The notes under the pieces: generated by a model
What the model saw: only the letters and a program-made list of their open reading frames with translations
Databases searched by the model: none
What the model was told of the DNA's origin: nothing
Translations under genes and position numbers: made by a program
Part shown: positions 45,661-59,634 of the stretch, one piece after another
How positions within the stretch are numbered: position 1 is the first letter of the stretch
Layout of the letters: each line of letters starts with the position of its first letter
NCBI RefSeq assembly: GCF_030445035.2
Contig: NC_080682.1
Location: forward strand, 31,602,770-31,666,769
Direction of reading: 5' to 3'
Length of the DNA: 64,000 nt
DNA from: Dasypus novemcinctus
Taxonomy: Eukaryota > Chordata > Mammalia > Cingulata > Dasypodidae

Positions 45661-48600
45661 CAAATATGAATTTGGATAAAAATCTACAAGATGATCACAA
45701 TAATGTAAAATTTACTATAATAATGTGTGAACACATATAGAATATTAATATTAAAATACAGAATTCTGCTTTTCCTTTTTTAACAGGTCTATTTTTACTA
45801 AAATACGTGGAATTAATTTATAATAAAAATTAGGTATTTTATTCAATTTGACTTTAAAACTCAAGTGTTTTTTACTCTACAAGATTAAATTTTATTCTTG
45901 TTAATTCTATTATTTGGAAAACAAGAAGTGTTTAATTTATCTCATAAAAATAAATCTGTTTTGCATATTTTAAATGTAATGCTTTAGCTGTAGGGTCAAC
46001 TTTTCATCTTCCAGCATGAATTGGAGAACTTCCATGTATCACCTGAAAGTGATTTAGAAAATACAAATATTTAAAATTCCTAGTTTAAAGTGGTAAAATT
46101 AAATATTTTTAAAGCTACCAAGAAACTACCAGGCACACAGTGTTTTGTAGTTAAGTGTAATTAAATAATATTGAATAATTAAGGAATGGTTCATTGTCCT
46201 TTTGTTTTTTATGAGTAACACTGATTGCCTATTACAAATGATATATTGTTTTCAAATAGACAAATTTATTTAAAATAAATTGATTTAAAGATAATTGCTA
46301 TATAAGTAAATTAGTGAACTTCTTATACAAGATCACTCGATTAATCCAAGTCCATAATTTTTCAGAATCTGTACGTTATAGACTGTTGATACTAGCCGAT
46401 ACTTATGTGAGCAGGATGGGGGAAGGGTGTCATTGTATGCAGCAGTGGGAGGAACTGCTGGCAAGCCTCATCTCAGAAGAGATTATCAATTTCAACAAAA
46501 TACTAGTTCACCCAGTTAGTATTCCTGAATATTTATAGAAAGCTCTAACTAGCAGCTAATTTAAATTAAAATTCTCATGTTCAAAATAATTTTGAAATAA
46601 TTGTACCTCAGTTTTTCAAAAAAGTGCATTCCTTATGTTTCTGGCTTGTTCTCTAGATCATGAAAATTCTTAGATTCAAAACAGCATTTAAAACCCCATC
46701 CTGCATTCCCAAGGACTTGCTATTATTATCACTACTATTAACAGAGGTAATAGGCAAATGTGAATAGATTCCGTTGAGAAGAATAATTGTCATTTAAATG
46801 CATATTTTTTACCAAATAGTGAATAAAACGTCTATAAAAGAAATGAAGTGTGAATGGAGAGAGGAATGATATATAAAACAACTACTGTGCAAGTGATAAA
46901 AACAGTGGCAACAAACTCAAAGGAAGCAATGTAGAGGAGAATAAAATAAAATAAAAAGTTGTGAATATTGAGTTCATTGCTTAATCTCTTTAAAACCTCA
47001 TTTTCTTGAATGATACAATAAAGAAATTATATAATTCAGAAAAAATAGATTATATGAAGGAGTAGTAATACACTAGTGTCATACATGGGTCACGCCACAC
47101 ATCATTTTTTTTTTACTGTTTTCTTCTTTGAGCAGTTTAGCAACCACAGAAATTCTCCTACAAATATATATAAGTAACTCCAATGAAGGAGCAAGTAGGA
47201 TTAAAAGTACACTCAACATATAGTTAATGATTTTCAAGTAAAGATCAATTTCTACAATTCATTAATGAAAAAGTTATTTTGATAACTGTCTTAGGACAAT
47301 TCCTAATACCAATTATTAATCTGAATTTGTACAATCACTATAAAAATATGGTGAAATTATTACTTTATTTTTGATAGATTGAATAAATATTTTGCATTCT
47401 CATTTGTGTATGCAGCATAAGAAAAATTGAATTTCTTAATGTTAAATTACATTTTCCATTATAAGTTCAAATTTTCTACTAAAGGTATCAAAATGCGTCA
47501 TGCTATAAACTTACCTTAGTTGACACAGAAGAATCAAGTCTATTTCTTGAAAGCAATTTGTTAGAAATGTAGGAAAATCTTATTACTTTCGATAGCAAAC
47601 ATAAATGGCAATATTCCTGAAAATTTCATTAACTTTAATTCTACTCTTTTTTACCCAGAATTCAGCTTGTATACAATGCATTGAACTTTTGTATACTAAT
47701 GAGATTATCTTATGCTCCAAGAGAAGTTATTGTCCTAAGAATGAAATTAGATGAAATAAATGTAAATAACACATAATCACCCTAAAACATTCTTAATGGG
47801 ATTTTCTCAAACTCAAATGGTCATGAGTGATTCACTGACCAAGAACTCAGAGTGACCTTCAGGTTAGACTAAAGCTGCATCAGGAAGAATTGCCCCTGAG
47901 ATATTTATTTTGCTGATTCTTCTCCATTATTTAAATCTAAAGTAATTGCAGAAAAATACAAATCAATAACTCAAACAAAAGTCGGTGAACTCTCAAAAAT
48001 ATTTTCAAAATCTCAAAATGCCTTAGGAACTTTGACAAGTTTGCAAGGAGAGTAGATTTTAAATATTCACTAAATCTATGAGGATTGTAAGGAAAAGTGG
48101 ATCTTTATTCCACAGAAAAGTAAGTTGCCAATTTTGAATGCAGATTTACCATCTTCACACTAGTTTAAAGTAAAATAAAAAGAATTTGAAAGACCCACAA
48201 AAGCTACCCCATGTACTTACACCCTCTGAGTCATCTATTTTATGACTCTAAGAAATTTCCTCTAGAGGAGCAGAATATAAACTTCTGTGGCAATGGAAAA
48301 ATGGATAGGTCTTTGAAAGCTCTCAGAAATTAGATTCCCAGAGGTATGTCTAACAGAATCTCACCAAATTTCATTAAGCAGTTGTCCATTACAAGGTCCT
48401 TCATTCCTCTGGGCATTTACTTTACAACTTAGACTTAGCCTGGCTCTGGAAGCCCCAAGATACTTTGCTCAGACCCAAAACAGTCCAGGGAACTGTCCTT
48501 GTTCTATGCTACTCTAAGTTTCTGAACAAAGGCAATTTCCTATATTGATGGTAGATGGGCTCAACCATAAATGCAATCAAACTGCAAATGATTTAAATCC

Positions 48601-49894
48601 ATGAAATACACTCATACTAACAATAACATTAGTGCTTGCTTGATCAAATAACTGGACACTATCGCCCAGTCAAGTTGATACATGTACTTAACCATCAAAC
48701 TCTATTTAACGTGTTAGTGTTCAGAACTAATGCCCTGGTTCTGCACAATACTCTGATTTTTTTGCTATTGTCCACATCCTTGAAAATAATTTATTATATA
48801 TTATCATTCATTTAGACAATTGAATCTACCTATGTTTTCACTAAGACCTGCACTGATATGGAACTTAATATCACCTCAATATATATGAAACACAGTAGAC
48901 TAAAGATTCATGGAAAAAAAGATAAATTTAGTTTCATAGTGGTACAATTAAATACTAATTTTTCAATTACCTATAAATAAAGCAGGCAAAGTAAGGAATA
49001 AAAGTTAAAACAAAACTATTAAAACGAACTTATAGACATGTTCTGATATAAATACAACTTTACATCCAACAACGGATACATAATATTCTTGCATACAGCA
49101 GTGGAATATGTTTTAAAATATTTATTAGAGCATTATAACACCCTCAATAAATTTTAAGGAAGTGACATTTACACAGAATTATTCATTTAAAATAGAAGTA
49201 AACAATAAAGTGACTTTATGTATATTTGGAAATTAAAAGTATATCCCACTAAATCTCTTCTTTAAGAAATACATAATACTGGAAAATATTTTAAATGCCT
49301 CTAATTGAGTGATAATGCACTTTTTTCAGTTCTGACATAGAAAGAGCTTGAAAATCATCACTTTCACCCTCACAAAAGAAAATAAAGCTAAAGAACTGAA
49401 TATCAAACTATCTTAGATCCTTCAGAGTGTTGAGATGACAGAGAATTGAGGCAGATAACAGTTTATCTGAAGCAGAATCCACAGCTGCAATCAACCTTGA
49501 GATAGAAAACTAAAGGGAAACTGATGAAATGCTGCAGTCCAAGCCTGGGCTAGCTGGGAGACAAAATTTCCAGGAGGCCAAACCTTAGGGGCATTCACTT
49601 ACAGGAGATTTAATCTCCAGGAGTCCCATCTGATTCCCACTGTGAAATTCAGAGAAAAAATCCCTTTGTGTTTCCAGAAGGAAAAGGGAAAAGTGATCAT
49701 TTTCAAAGAAAACCACAACAGTGTGTTCTCATTAACAAATTCCTATCTTCAAGGGAAATTCTTTTACCACAGCCTAAGCAGATGGTTTTTCTAGAGCCTA
49801 ATCTACTTGGTGTAGAGAAATACTAAACTTAGTACTTTCTAGCCGTCCAATCTTGCCTAAGGGATGTAAAAAGTTGTATGAGATTTCTATTGCT

Positions 49895-50394
49895 CTACAT
49901 TTTCAAGAACATTTTCCATGGCAATCTTTAGTTTTAGCCTTTCAAGTGGCAAAAAGTGATGTCATTTGTATTTTGCATAATGACTAGTTATGTCTAGCAT
50001 CTTTTCATGTATTATTTGCAATGTATATATCTTCCCTGATGAAATATCTGCTGAATGAGTTCATTCATGTTTTATTGTGTTGTTAATTTTTTTCTTATTA
50101 GCAATGAAATATTTATAATCTCAATAGTATTTCTTTACTAACAATAAGCTTTTCAAGTATTTTTCCTCATGCATAATTCTTTAATCAGTATATTTATAAC
50201 CTCATTCTTACAGCAAACATTACTTTATTGAAATCTATCTATGGTGCCTTATCATTTATGGGTCATAAAATTTAGTTGTATCTAACAATACTTCCAAGGA
50301 TGTGAAGATTTTCTTCTTTGTTTCATTCTAAATATTTTGTATTTTTATATTTTGTGTAGACCCCTATAATCCATTTTGAATTAATGTGTGTGCA

Positions 50395-50428
<34 letters not shown>

Positions 50429-51740
50429 TATATATATGGGAATATATCTGGACTGTCTATGCTGCACAATTGTTACATTTGTCTATCTTTATGAAAGTAC
50501 CATGTAGATTTGATTACTGTAGCTTTATAAGATGCCTTGAATTCAGGAAGGGTAATTTCTCCAAATCTGTTCTTTTGTAAATTTGTGCGGGCTAATCCCA
50601 ATGATTTGCATTTCCATTTAAATATTAGAATTAGGTTTAAAATTCTTTTTTATAAAAGCCATTTTGGAATCTTTGGGATGACAGCATTGAATCTAGGGCT
50701 TAAATTTTTGGTTGTACAAAGGTATTTTTAAAATTTTCTATTTCTTCAGTTATGAATATAGAATATTGCTCCATTTATCATGGAATTCTTTAATTTTTCT
50801 TTTCAGTCATGTAGATATCTGTACAGACACTTTGCACATGTTTTATCACATTTCATTAACTATTATTAGATATTTATTTTAACATATTTGGTATTTTAGG
50901 CTTTTATGTCAATTTTTAAAATTAAATTTCTATTTGTTAGGTGTATAATCTTCTTGATCAGTTTTTAATATTGATCTCAAATCCCAAACCTGCTAATCTT
51001 ACTGATTTTAAAAACCAGCATCATCCAGAATGGATAGGAGAAGTAAAACTCTCTGCATTTACTGATGATATTATTTCTAAAAAGTAAATCTGAACTAATA
51101 CACAGAAAAACCCCTATATTTTATGACTATCAGTAAATGTTTGCCCTTAATAGAATGAGTTAAAGTGAAATTCCCTTCTGTTCCTTTTCCTGGAAATGTT
51201 GTGTAGAAATGGCATTATATTTGTTTTAATGTTTGATGAAATTCACAAATGCAGCTATAAAGACTTGAAGATTCCTTCTAGGAAGATTTGAAAGAACATA
51301 TCCAAATTCTTTAATAGATATAGTGCTATTGAAATTGTCTGTTATTTATTTTTAATGTGCTTTGTACTTTATATCAAATTTCCAATTTTAAGTAGTTGAA
51401 TTTATTGATATTAATGTATTTATAGTATGCTTTTATTTTCCTTTTAAAATCTGTACAATGTGTAGTGACATCACTTCAGTCATTAAGAAAGAAAATGTTT
51501 GGTAATCAGTACTCTAAGTGACCTAGGTATCAAGATAGATGAAAATAAAGCTAATTAAATCCAAACCATACAGAGATAAGAATATAATAAAAATAAGAAA
51601 AGAATTCAAGGACATAAATAGCAGTAATAAATACAGAATATTAACAAAGCCAAAAGTTGGTTCTATGACAGGATTAATAAGTCAGAAGTCATTAGCATGA
51701 TTAATCATGAGAGAAAAAACACAAATTACCAATATGATTG
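49895..51740 (-). mobile_element. Old L1 in unit 1, antisense, with 5' inversion
   Basis: From the left: antisense 3' region (CATCTTTTCATGTATTATTT), then antisense ORF2 C-terminus (GATTTGATTACTGTAGCTTT, GAATTCAGGAAGGGTAATTT), antisense RT, and the antisense PGPDGF region (AATGTTTGATGAAATTCACA) down to about the ORF2 stretch at copy-1 base 870. It then flips to sense (51560-51740: AACAAAGCCAAAAGTTGGTT), matching copy-1 bases about 690-845. This 3'-part plus inverted 5'-part structure is the signature of twin priming. Unit 2 carries the same element, so it predates the duplication. Confidence 0.75.
50386..50438 (+). repeat. (TG)n/(TA)n microsatellite
   Basis: TGTGTGCATG followed by pure TG repeats and ATATATATGTATATATATGG. 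It replaces about 150 bp of L1 sequence that unit 2 keeps (near 61585-61735). The open frame across it is a repeat artefact. Confidence 0.85.
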
Positions 51741-51744
51741 AATT

Positions 51745-51835
51745 ATTATATTTTTTAAGATACCAGGGTTGAAGATTGAACCCAGGATCTTATATACGGG
51801 AAGTCTTTGCTCAACCATTGAGTCATACCGGCTTC
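51745..51835 (-). mobile_element. tRNA-Ala-like SINE fragment, minus strand
   Basis: Reverse-complement B-box-type sequence GATTGAACCCAGGATC, and CAACCATTGAGTCATACC near the tRNA D-arm position. Adjacent to the sense-oriented end of the unit 1 L1. Confidence 0.65.
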
Positions 51836-51865
51836 TGTGAGTTGCTTTTGTCTGTTTGTTAATTT

Positions 51866-51956
51866 GTTTTTATTTTAAGGAGGTACCAAGAATTGAACCC
51901 TGAACCTCATATGTGGGAAGCAGTTGCTCAATAATTTGAACTACATCCACTCCTAG
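51866..51956 (-). mobile_element. tRNA-Ala-like SINE fragment at the unit 2 edge, minus strand
   Basis: TTTATTTTAAGGAGGTACCA and GAATTGAACCCTGAACCTC parallel the fragment at 42005-42105, which sits at the equivalent edge of unit 1. It was therefore probably part of the duplicated segment. Confidence 0.7.
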
Positions 51957-54368
51957 CTAAAACTCCTATATTTTGCTGTTAGTCATGTAAAACTACAAAA
52001 ATACCTTGAAATATTCTTTGAGGACATCTAAATCTGACATAACATATGATATTCTACTTTTAGGTAGATAGAACACTTCTAAGTATTTATTTACAATACT
52101 ATCAATTTGCATGTTTATTAGTAATATATTATATGTTAGAAGTAGTTAGAGGTTCATACTTGGTCTTAGCAGGGAAAATGAGTTTCATAAGCAAACTGTC
52201 ACATTTCAGCATGCCTGCTCTTCCTTACAATCAATTTCAAAGAGTGGATGAACAATTTCATCTCAAAGAGGGAAAAATAAATTACCCTTAACTGAAATGA
52301 TATACCACTTCAGATTTAGACAGAAAAAACTTTTCAGAACAGTATTCTCTTTGATAGCGAGGGACTGACCTCTCATCAAGAAATGTTAGCCCACCCATTC
52401 CATATACACACAGACACATTCAACATAAACACCTAGACAAACACACATAAAAGGATATTTCTTTATTCATATTCGTATCACATATTCCTTGGATAAGTAG
52501 TACATTAAACTAAATCAAATATAACTATGAATAACCAACCAGTCAGGGATTTGGAACAAAGGTAAAATATCAAAAAAGGAAATCTTGGCATTAAAGGCAA
52601 ACTTTGCTACCTCTTTGTTATTTCTTGGACCTCCCAATAATGGTGGGGCAGGAGAAACTCCATCAAGAAAAGACTGTGTGGATGTAAACATTCTATTCAG
52701 AAATGACAAGTACCTGGCAGCAGGGAGAAAAGTCTGGAGAAATGGGAACTAAGGCACAGAGAGAGATTGGTTTATATGTTCTTGTGCTTAAATGTGAGGG
52801 TCAGCATGAATTGGGAAAGTAGTATTTCCTTAATGTAGAAAATAAATAACTAAAAGGATATTATAGGAGGGTGATAGTCTGTTAGATTTCATTCCTTCTT
52901 TGATTTGCACTTGGGGATATATGTTAAAATGTATTCTTTTTAGATGTCACTTATTGCATTATTAATGGATTATTGTTATTGCCATAGGAAATGTTCACAC
53001 ATGAGAAACGTTATTCACTCAAATAACATGAGAAGCTGTTACATTTGAATACTGGATAGAATTTTTTTTAATGGAAGATACATGTTATTACACCATGAGT
53101 TTATTAAAATGAAGGTTTTAGTTTTTCTCTGTCTTAATAATGAAATACAAATAGTGTGGTAATAGAATTTCATGATCCAAACCTTTCCCTCAAACCTTTA
53201 TACTTTGACATTCTGTCATTTGATGATTTTCCAAGGATAAGTTAAAACTGGCAATAGATTTTTTTTCATTTTTAGTAACATAACAAAATAATAATTTGAC
53301 AAAATCTGTTCAACTATAAGAGCCATAACTTAAATTTATCTCCATCATTATTAATCTTTTTATTCATCCTTCTTTGTGCATTACCTCCGGAATGATTGTA
53401 ACTTCTGTACTGCATGTACATATTCTGAATCACCTTCTGTATTTTATTTACTTTTCCTTTCATACAATCCTCTAATCTATTCCCTTCTCCCTTAATATAA
53501 ATGCTCAGTGTCCTAAGAGATAATTTTCTAGGCATGGCATTTTATCAAATTTTCTTCTGTTTTGTTCAGGAACTATTTCCCTAAGTCTCCTCTATGGATA
53601 TTTAGAAGATTATTTGCTTTATTTGCTGTATCACATTGTTTTTGCTTTCAGATTTCTTTGTTATTAGAACACATATTTTCCTTATGCTTATTTTGTTTTC
53701 ATATTAATATGAAATGTCTTTGTTTCTGGAAATAATTAGAATCCATTTACTTACCAATTTATGTATTACATAATTCAATTCCTTAAAATATTAATTTTCA
53801 ATTCTGGTCAACAGGTGGCACCAGTAATTGTGTAATCAGCCTTCTGAACTGTTGGCTTTCAATCTTTCTTTCTAGTTATTTTTAATGGGAATTCAGGAAT
53901 ATGAACTCCCAGGAAGCATAGTAAGTAAGATATATTATACTGGTTTCTTTATAGCAAAATTTTGAAGACTTATAGAAGATGTATGGATAAATATCAAATA
54001 TATAAATTCAAAATTATTGCTTAAACTATACATTTAACTTCTTCATTACAATTGAATGTAGTACATGTCACCATGTGGTCTTCCTAGCAACATGAACTTT
54101 TAAATAAAATATGCAGTAATTTTTTCCCTAAAATTCATTCCTCAATATAACAGAGCCTTAATTGCTTTGACCTAACTGATTTCTTTGCAGTTACCCTATC
54201 AACTCCATTTCAGTACCACACAAAATTATGTTTACAAATCACTTTTGTATGGTAGATTTAGAATTTGATTCACGATTGTATGATCTCTGAAGACTTACTA
54301 GCTTTATCCATTACATCATGATAGTAATAAAATAATCTCTGTGGTAGTTTCTATTTTTTTATTCCACA

Positions 54369-55288
54369 TTAATTATGTGCTTCCTTTGAAAATATCATTT
54401 GACACCAAACTTTTCTCATGGCATTTTTTTATCTCTGTATTTCTGAGAGTATAGATTAGAGGATTGAGCATAGGTGCAATGATGGTGTAAAATAGTGCAA
54501 ATATTTTATTCTCAGGGTGTTAGGTGGTCTAAGGTAAGTAATGATTGAAGGTCCAAAGAATAAGACAACCACTGAGATATGAGACCCACAGGTAGACAGG
54601 GCTTTGTGAATTCCCTAAACTGAATAATTTCTTAAAATGAATAATATAATGACATAAGAAACAAATAAGACAACAAAGGTTACTGAAGGGGCAATACCTG
54701 AATTGGCAAATACAACGACACGTATGATGCACGTATCAATACAGGCAACTTTTAGCAGTGGGAATATATCACAGAAATAGTGATCAATTACATTTGGGCT
54801 GAAAATGACAACTGGATTGTCACAGGCAATTGAGGAAATAAATGGACAACCCAAGCAGTCAAGACTAGAAAATTGCATCTTTTCCTTCCTGCTCACGATA
54901 ATCATGTAGTGCAGGGATTTGCAGATAGCAACATAGCAATCAATGGCCATGGCAGCAAGAATAAAGATCTCAATACTTCCAAAGAAGTGCATGGTAAAGA
55001 GTTGCAATTACTGTAGGAGATGATTTTTGTCCCTACTAACAAGTCACTGATCAGTTTGGGTGTCACATTGGAGGTATAGCAGATGTCCATAGAGGATAAA
55101 TGGCTGAGGAAATAGTATATGCGTTGGTGAAGAAGGGCACTGCATAGAATGGAGACAAGGATCAGAAGGTTTCCTACCAATATGGAAACATAACAGAATA
55201 AAAAAAGCACAAAGCAAAATATGTGTATGACCTCATCATAAGAAAGTCCCAAAAGAAAGAATTCTGAGACATTACTGTGGCTTTCCAT
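54369..55288 (-). pseudogene. Olfactory receptor pseudogene, OR4P-like, paralog of the unit 1 gene
   Basis: Same layout as the 311-aa gene in unit 1, with multiple lesions. The start ATG (55288) and N-terminus are intact through TM2. A roughly 7-bp deletion near 55005 shifts the frame before TM3. The DRY motif is DCY (R to C). A stretch in TM4/loop 2 is shortened. An in-frame TAG replaces the GAG codon before the KALSTC region (about 54620). A 4-bp deletion near 54520 shifts the frame again in loop 3. The C-terminal GIHKALSTC and TM7-like coding remain recognisable. Dead as a receptor. Confidence 0.92.
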
Positions 55289-58200
55289 GCATTTCAGTTT
55301 GGTATATTTTGCTGAATGTCTGAAAAGATAAAAATCAAAAATGAATTTGGGTAAAAATGTACAATATGATCACAATAATGCCAAATTTACTATAGCAATG
55401 TGTGGACACACTTAGGAAAAATATTAATTATCTTTACTTACAGAATTATACTGCTTTTTCTTTTTTAACATGTTTCATTTTACTAAAACATGTGGAATTG
55501 CATAATTATTTTACTCTATTTGACCATTAGAGATTACATTTCAAGTGTTAGTTTGGTCAGCAAGAATATATTTTATTTCTATTAATTTTATTATTTGTTA
55601 AACAACAAATGTTTAATTTACCTAATAAAATAAAAATGTTTGCATATATTTAAATATAACGTTTTAGCCACAGAATCAACTTTTCATCTTCCTGCCTGAA
55701 CTGGAAAACTTCCAAGAATCATTTGAAAGGGAGTTAGAAAATACAAATACTTAAAGCACCCAGTATAAAGTGATAAAATTAAATTTTTAATCTGCTAAGA
55801 TAATATCAAGTACAGCATGTTTAGCAATTAAATGTAGTTAAATAATATTCAATAATGAAGGAATGGTTCATTGTCCTATGTTTTATTTATTCTGATTGAC
55901 ACTGATTGCTTGTTAAGAAATAGTATATTGTTTTCAAATATACATATTTATTTAAAATAAATTGATTTAAAGATAACTGCTATATAACTAGGTTGGTGAA
56001 CAACTTACACAAGATCACTTGATGAATTCAAGTCCATAATTTTTCAGAATCTGCATGTTATACACTGTTGATACTGCTATAGGTATCTGATACTCAGTTT
56101 GGTGCTATATCTCATGCATAAGAGCAGAGCAGGACATGAAGAGTGCCATGGTGTGCAGCAATGGGAGGAACTGCTGGGAAGCCTCATCTCAGTAGAAAAG
56201 ATAATGGAATTCATCAGTTTACTGATTCATCCAGTCAGTATTCCTGGATATTTATGTAAAGCTCTAACTTGCAGCTAATTTGAAATAGAATTCTCAGTTT
56301 CCAAATCATTTTGAAATAATTGTACTTCAGTTTTTCCAAAATGTACATACCTTAGGTCAAAATTATTGCTTGTTCTCTAGATCATGATAAATATTTAATT
56401 CAAAAAAGCACCGAAAACCTCATCCTGCATTCCAAGGGAACAGTTTACTTTGATGACTACTGTTAACAGAGGTAAAAGGCAAATGTGAACAGATTCATTT
56501 GAGAAAAAATGTTGTCATTAAAAGGTATATTTTTGACCAAGTATTTAGTGAGTAAATTGCTTATAAAAGAATTAAAGCCATGAATGACGAAAGTATGATA
56601 TCTAAAACATCCACCGTGCAAGTGGTAAAAACCAGTGGCAAAAAATTCAAAGTAAGAAATGCTGAAGTGTATAAAATAAATGGAGCAGTTTTGAGCTTTG
56701 AGCTCATTGCTTAATCTCTTTAAATCTTATTTTCTTGAATTATATAATTAAGAAATTATATAATTCAGAAATAAAATAATTATTTGAAGCATTGTGTACT
56801 ATCCTAGTGTTATACATGTTTCATGCCACGTCACTACTTTTTTTTTACTTATTTCTTCTTTGATTGAGCAATTTAGCAACCACAGAAATTCTCCTGCAAA
56901 TATATATAACTAACTCCAATAGAGAAATAAGTAGGACAAAAGAAAGCTTGGCAAGAGTTAAGGGTTTTCAAGTAAAATTCAATTTCTACACTTCATTAAT
57001 TAAAAAAACCAGTATTTTAATGTTAGTTTATCTTAGGACTATTCCTAACATGAATTACTAGCCTGATTTTTGTACAATAGCTAAAAAAAATAGTTAAATT
57101 ATTATTTTATTTCTTTCATAGATTGAATAAATACTTCGCATTCTTGTTTGTATATGGTACAGCATAATAAAAACTCATGTCCTTAATATTGTTACAGTTT
57201 CCATAATGAGTTCAAGTTTTCTACTAGAGGAATCAGCACATGCCATGCTTAGTTGGCACAGATGAATCTAGTCTATTTTAGAACAGCAGTTTGTTTGAAA
57301 CGAAGGAAAATTTTCTTACTGTCTATAGCAAACATAAATGGCAATATTGCTGAAAAACTCATTAACTTGAATTCTACTCTTTTCACCCAGAATTTGGCTT
57401 GTTTATAATGCATCAGACTTTTGTATACTAATGAAATTATCATTCTAAGAATGAAATTAGATGGAATAAATGTAAATAACATATAATCACCCTAAAACAT
57501 GCTTAGTGGGTTTCATGAGAGATTTATTAACCAAGAAGGCTGAGAGAACTTCAGGTAAGATTTAGTCTATATCAGAAAGTATTGGCCCTGAGATACTTAT
57601 TTTGTGAATTCTTCTCCATCATCTTAACCTAAAGTAATAATAGAAAAATACAAACTAGTAACTCAAACAAAACTAGGTGAAATCTCAAAAATATTTTCAA
57701 AATCTCAAAATGCCTTAGAAACGTTGACAAGTTTGCAAGGAGAGTAGATTTTAAATATTCCCTAAATCCATGAGGTTTGTAAGTAAGGAAAAGTGGATTT
57801 TTATTCCACAGAAAAGTAAGCTGCTACTTTTGAATGCAGATTTACCATCTTCACACTAGCTTAAAGTAAAATAAACAAAAAGAATTTGGAAGACCCACAA
57901 AAGCTACCCCATTTATTTAAATCCTCCGAGTCATCAATTTTATGCCCAAAAGAAATTTGATCTAGAGGAGCAGAATTTAAACTTCTGTGGCAATGAAAAA
58001 ATTAATAGGACTTTGAAAGCTCTCAGGAATTAGACTGCCAAAGGCATGTCTACCGGAATATCACCAAATGCCACTCGTTGCTGTCCATGGCAATGTCCCT
58101 CATGACAATGGGGATTTACTTTAAACTTTGACTTGGTCTGGCTCAGGTACTGATTCTCTGGAAGCCCCATGATGTTTTGTTCAGACCTAGAGCAGTCCAG

Positions 58201-59634
58201 GGGAACTCTGCTGTTTCTGTGCTAGTCTAGCTTTCTGAAAATTGGCAGTTTCCTTTGTTAGTTGTAGATATGCACAGCCACAAATGCAATCAAACTACAA
58301 ATGATTTATATCCATGAAATACCCCACAGTAACAATCACATCCACATAAGTGCTTCCTTGATCAAATAACTGGACATTATAATCCAGCCAAGCCGATGCA
58401 TGTAGTTGACCATCAAACTCTATTTAACATATCTGTGTTCAGCACTAACCCCTGGTTTCTGCACAATATCTGATTTTTTTTTGCTGTTGTCCACATCTTT
58501 GAAAACAATCTCTTATTATATACTGTCATTCATTTATGATATTTGATTATACCCTATGTTTGCTTTAAAACCCAGACTGATATGAGCACTTAATATCACC
58601 TGAATATATATGAAGCAAAGTGGGACAAAGATTCATGGAAAATCAGATAAATTCACCTTCACAGTGGAACAAATAAAAACTCATTTTAATTAAAGCAGGC
58701 AAAAAGTAAGGAATAAAAGAGAAAACAAAACTATTTAAAGTACATATAGACATATTCTAATATATACAACTTTACATCCAACAATTGATAAATACATATT
58801 CTTGCATACAGAGATGGCATATATTTTAAAATACTTTCAGAGCATTATAACACCCTCAATAAATTTTAAGGAAGAGACCATTATTCAGAACTATGCATTT
58901 AAAGTAGAAGTAAACAATAAAAAAATTTTATGGATATTTGGAAATTAGAGGTATATCCCATTAAATATCTTCTTCAGGAAATAAACAATACTGGAAAATG
59001 CTTTAAATGCCTATAATTGGGTGATAATGAACTTGTTTCAATTCTAACATATAAAACAGCTTGAAAATCATCACTTCCACCCTCACAACAAGAAGATAAT
59101 GGTGAAAAACTGAACATCAAACAATCTTAGATCCTTCAGATATTGAGATCATAGGGAATTGAGAGAAAAGCAGATAAAAGAATTATATTTTATCAGAAGC
59201 AGAAATCACAACATGAATCAGTCACATGAAGAAAATCTAAAGTGTAACTGATGAAATTCTGGAGTCCAAGCATTGGCTAGTCTGGAAGAAAAATTTCCTG
59301 GAGACCAAGCCTTAGGGACACACACTTACAGGAGATTAACCTCCAGGAGCCCCATCTGATTCCCACTCTGAATTTCAGAGAAAAATCCCTTTGTATTTCC
59401 AGCAGGAGAAGGGAAAAGCGATCATTTTGAAATAAAACCAGAGCAGTCTGTTCTCATTAACAAATGCCTGCCTTCTAGGTTATGTCCTTTACTACAGCTA
59501 AGAAAGATTGCTTTTCCAAATCCTAAAATATCTGTGGTAGAGGATTACCATACTTCAGTTCTCTCTAGCCTTCTTATATTGCCTAAAGGGTGAAAAAAGT
59601 TGCAAGAGTTTTCTTTTGCTCCACATCTTGAGAC

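Larger units (their letters stand above)
42106..51740. repeat. Tandem segmental duplication, unit 1 (contains the open OR gene)
   Basis: Unit 1 runs from GTAAAAGTTACATGTTGGTG to the end of an old L1 near 51740. The same order recurs in unit 2 (51957-63040): the ATCTTGAAATACTC start, the GGGAAAATGAGTTTCAT block, the OR gene, a TTTTCAGAATCTG block, the GGAGTAGTAATAC-type region, the ATCCTTCAGA block and the inverted L1. Divergence by eye is substantial, with many substitutions and small indels, so the duplication is not recent. Apart from the OR gene (44678-45613) and the insertions listed separately, I see no gene in this unit; 42106-44270 and 45660-49894 are AT-rich and non-coding. Confidence 0.88.

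Noticed and set aside
46314..46538. 74-aa ORF near the OR gene
   Set aside because: The unit 2 counterpart (about 55990-56240) has frame-changing differences, and no domain is recognisable.
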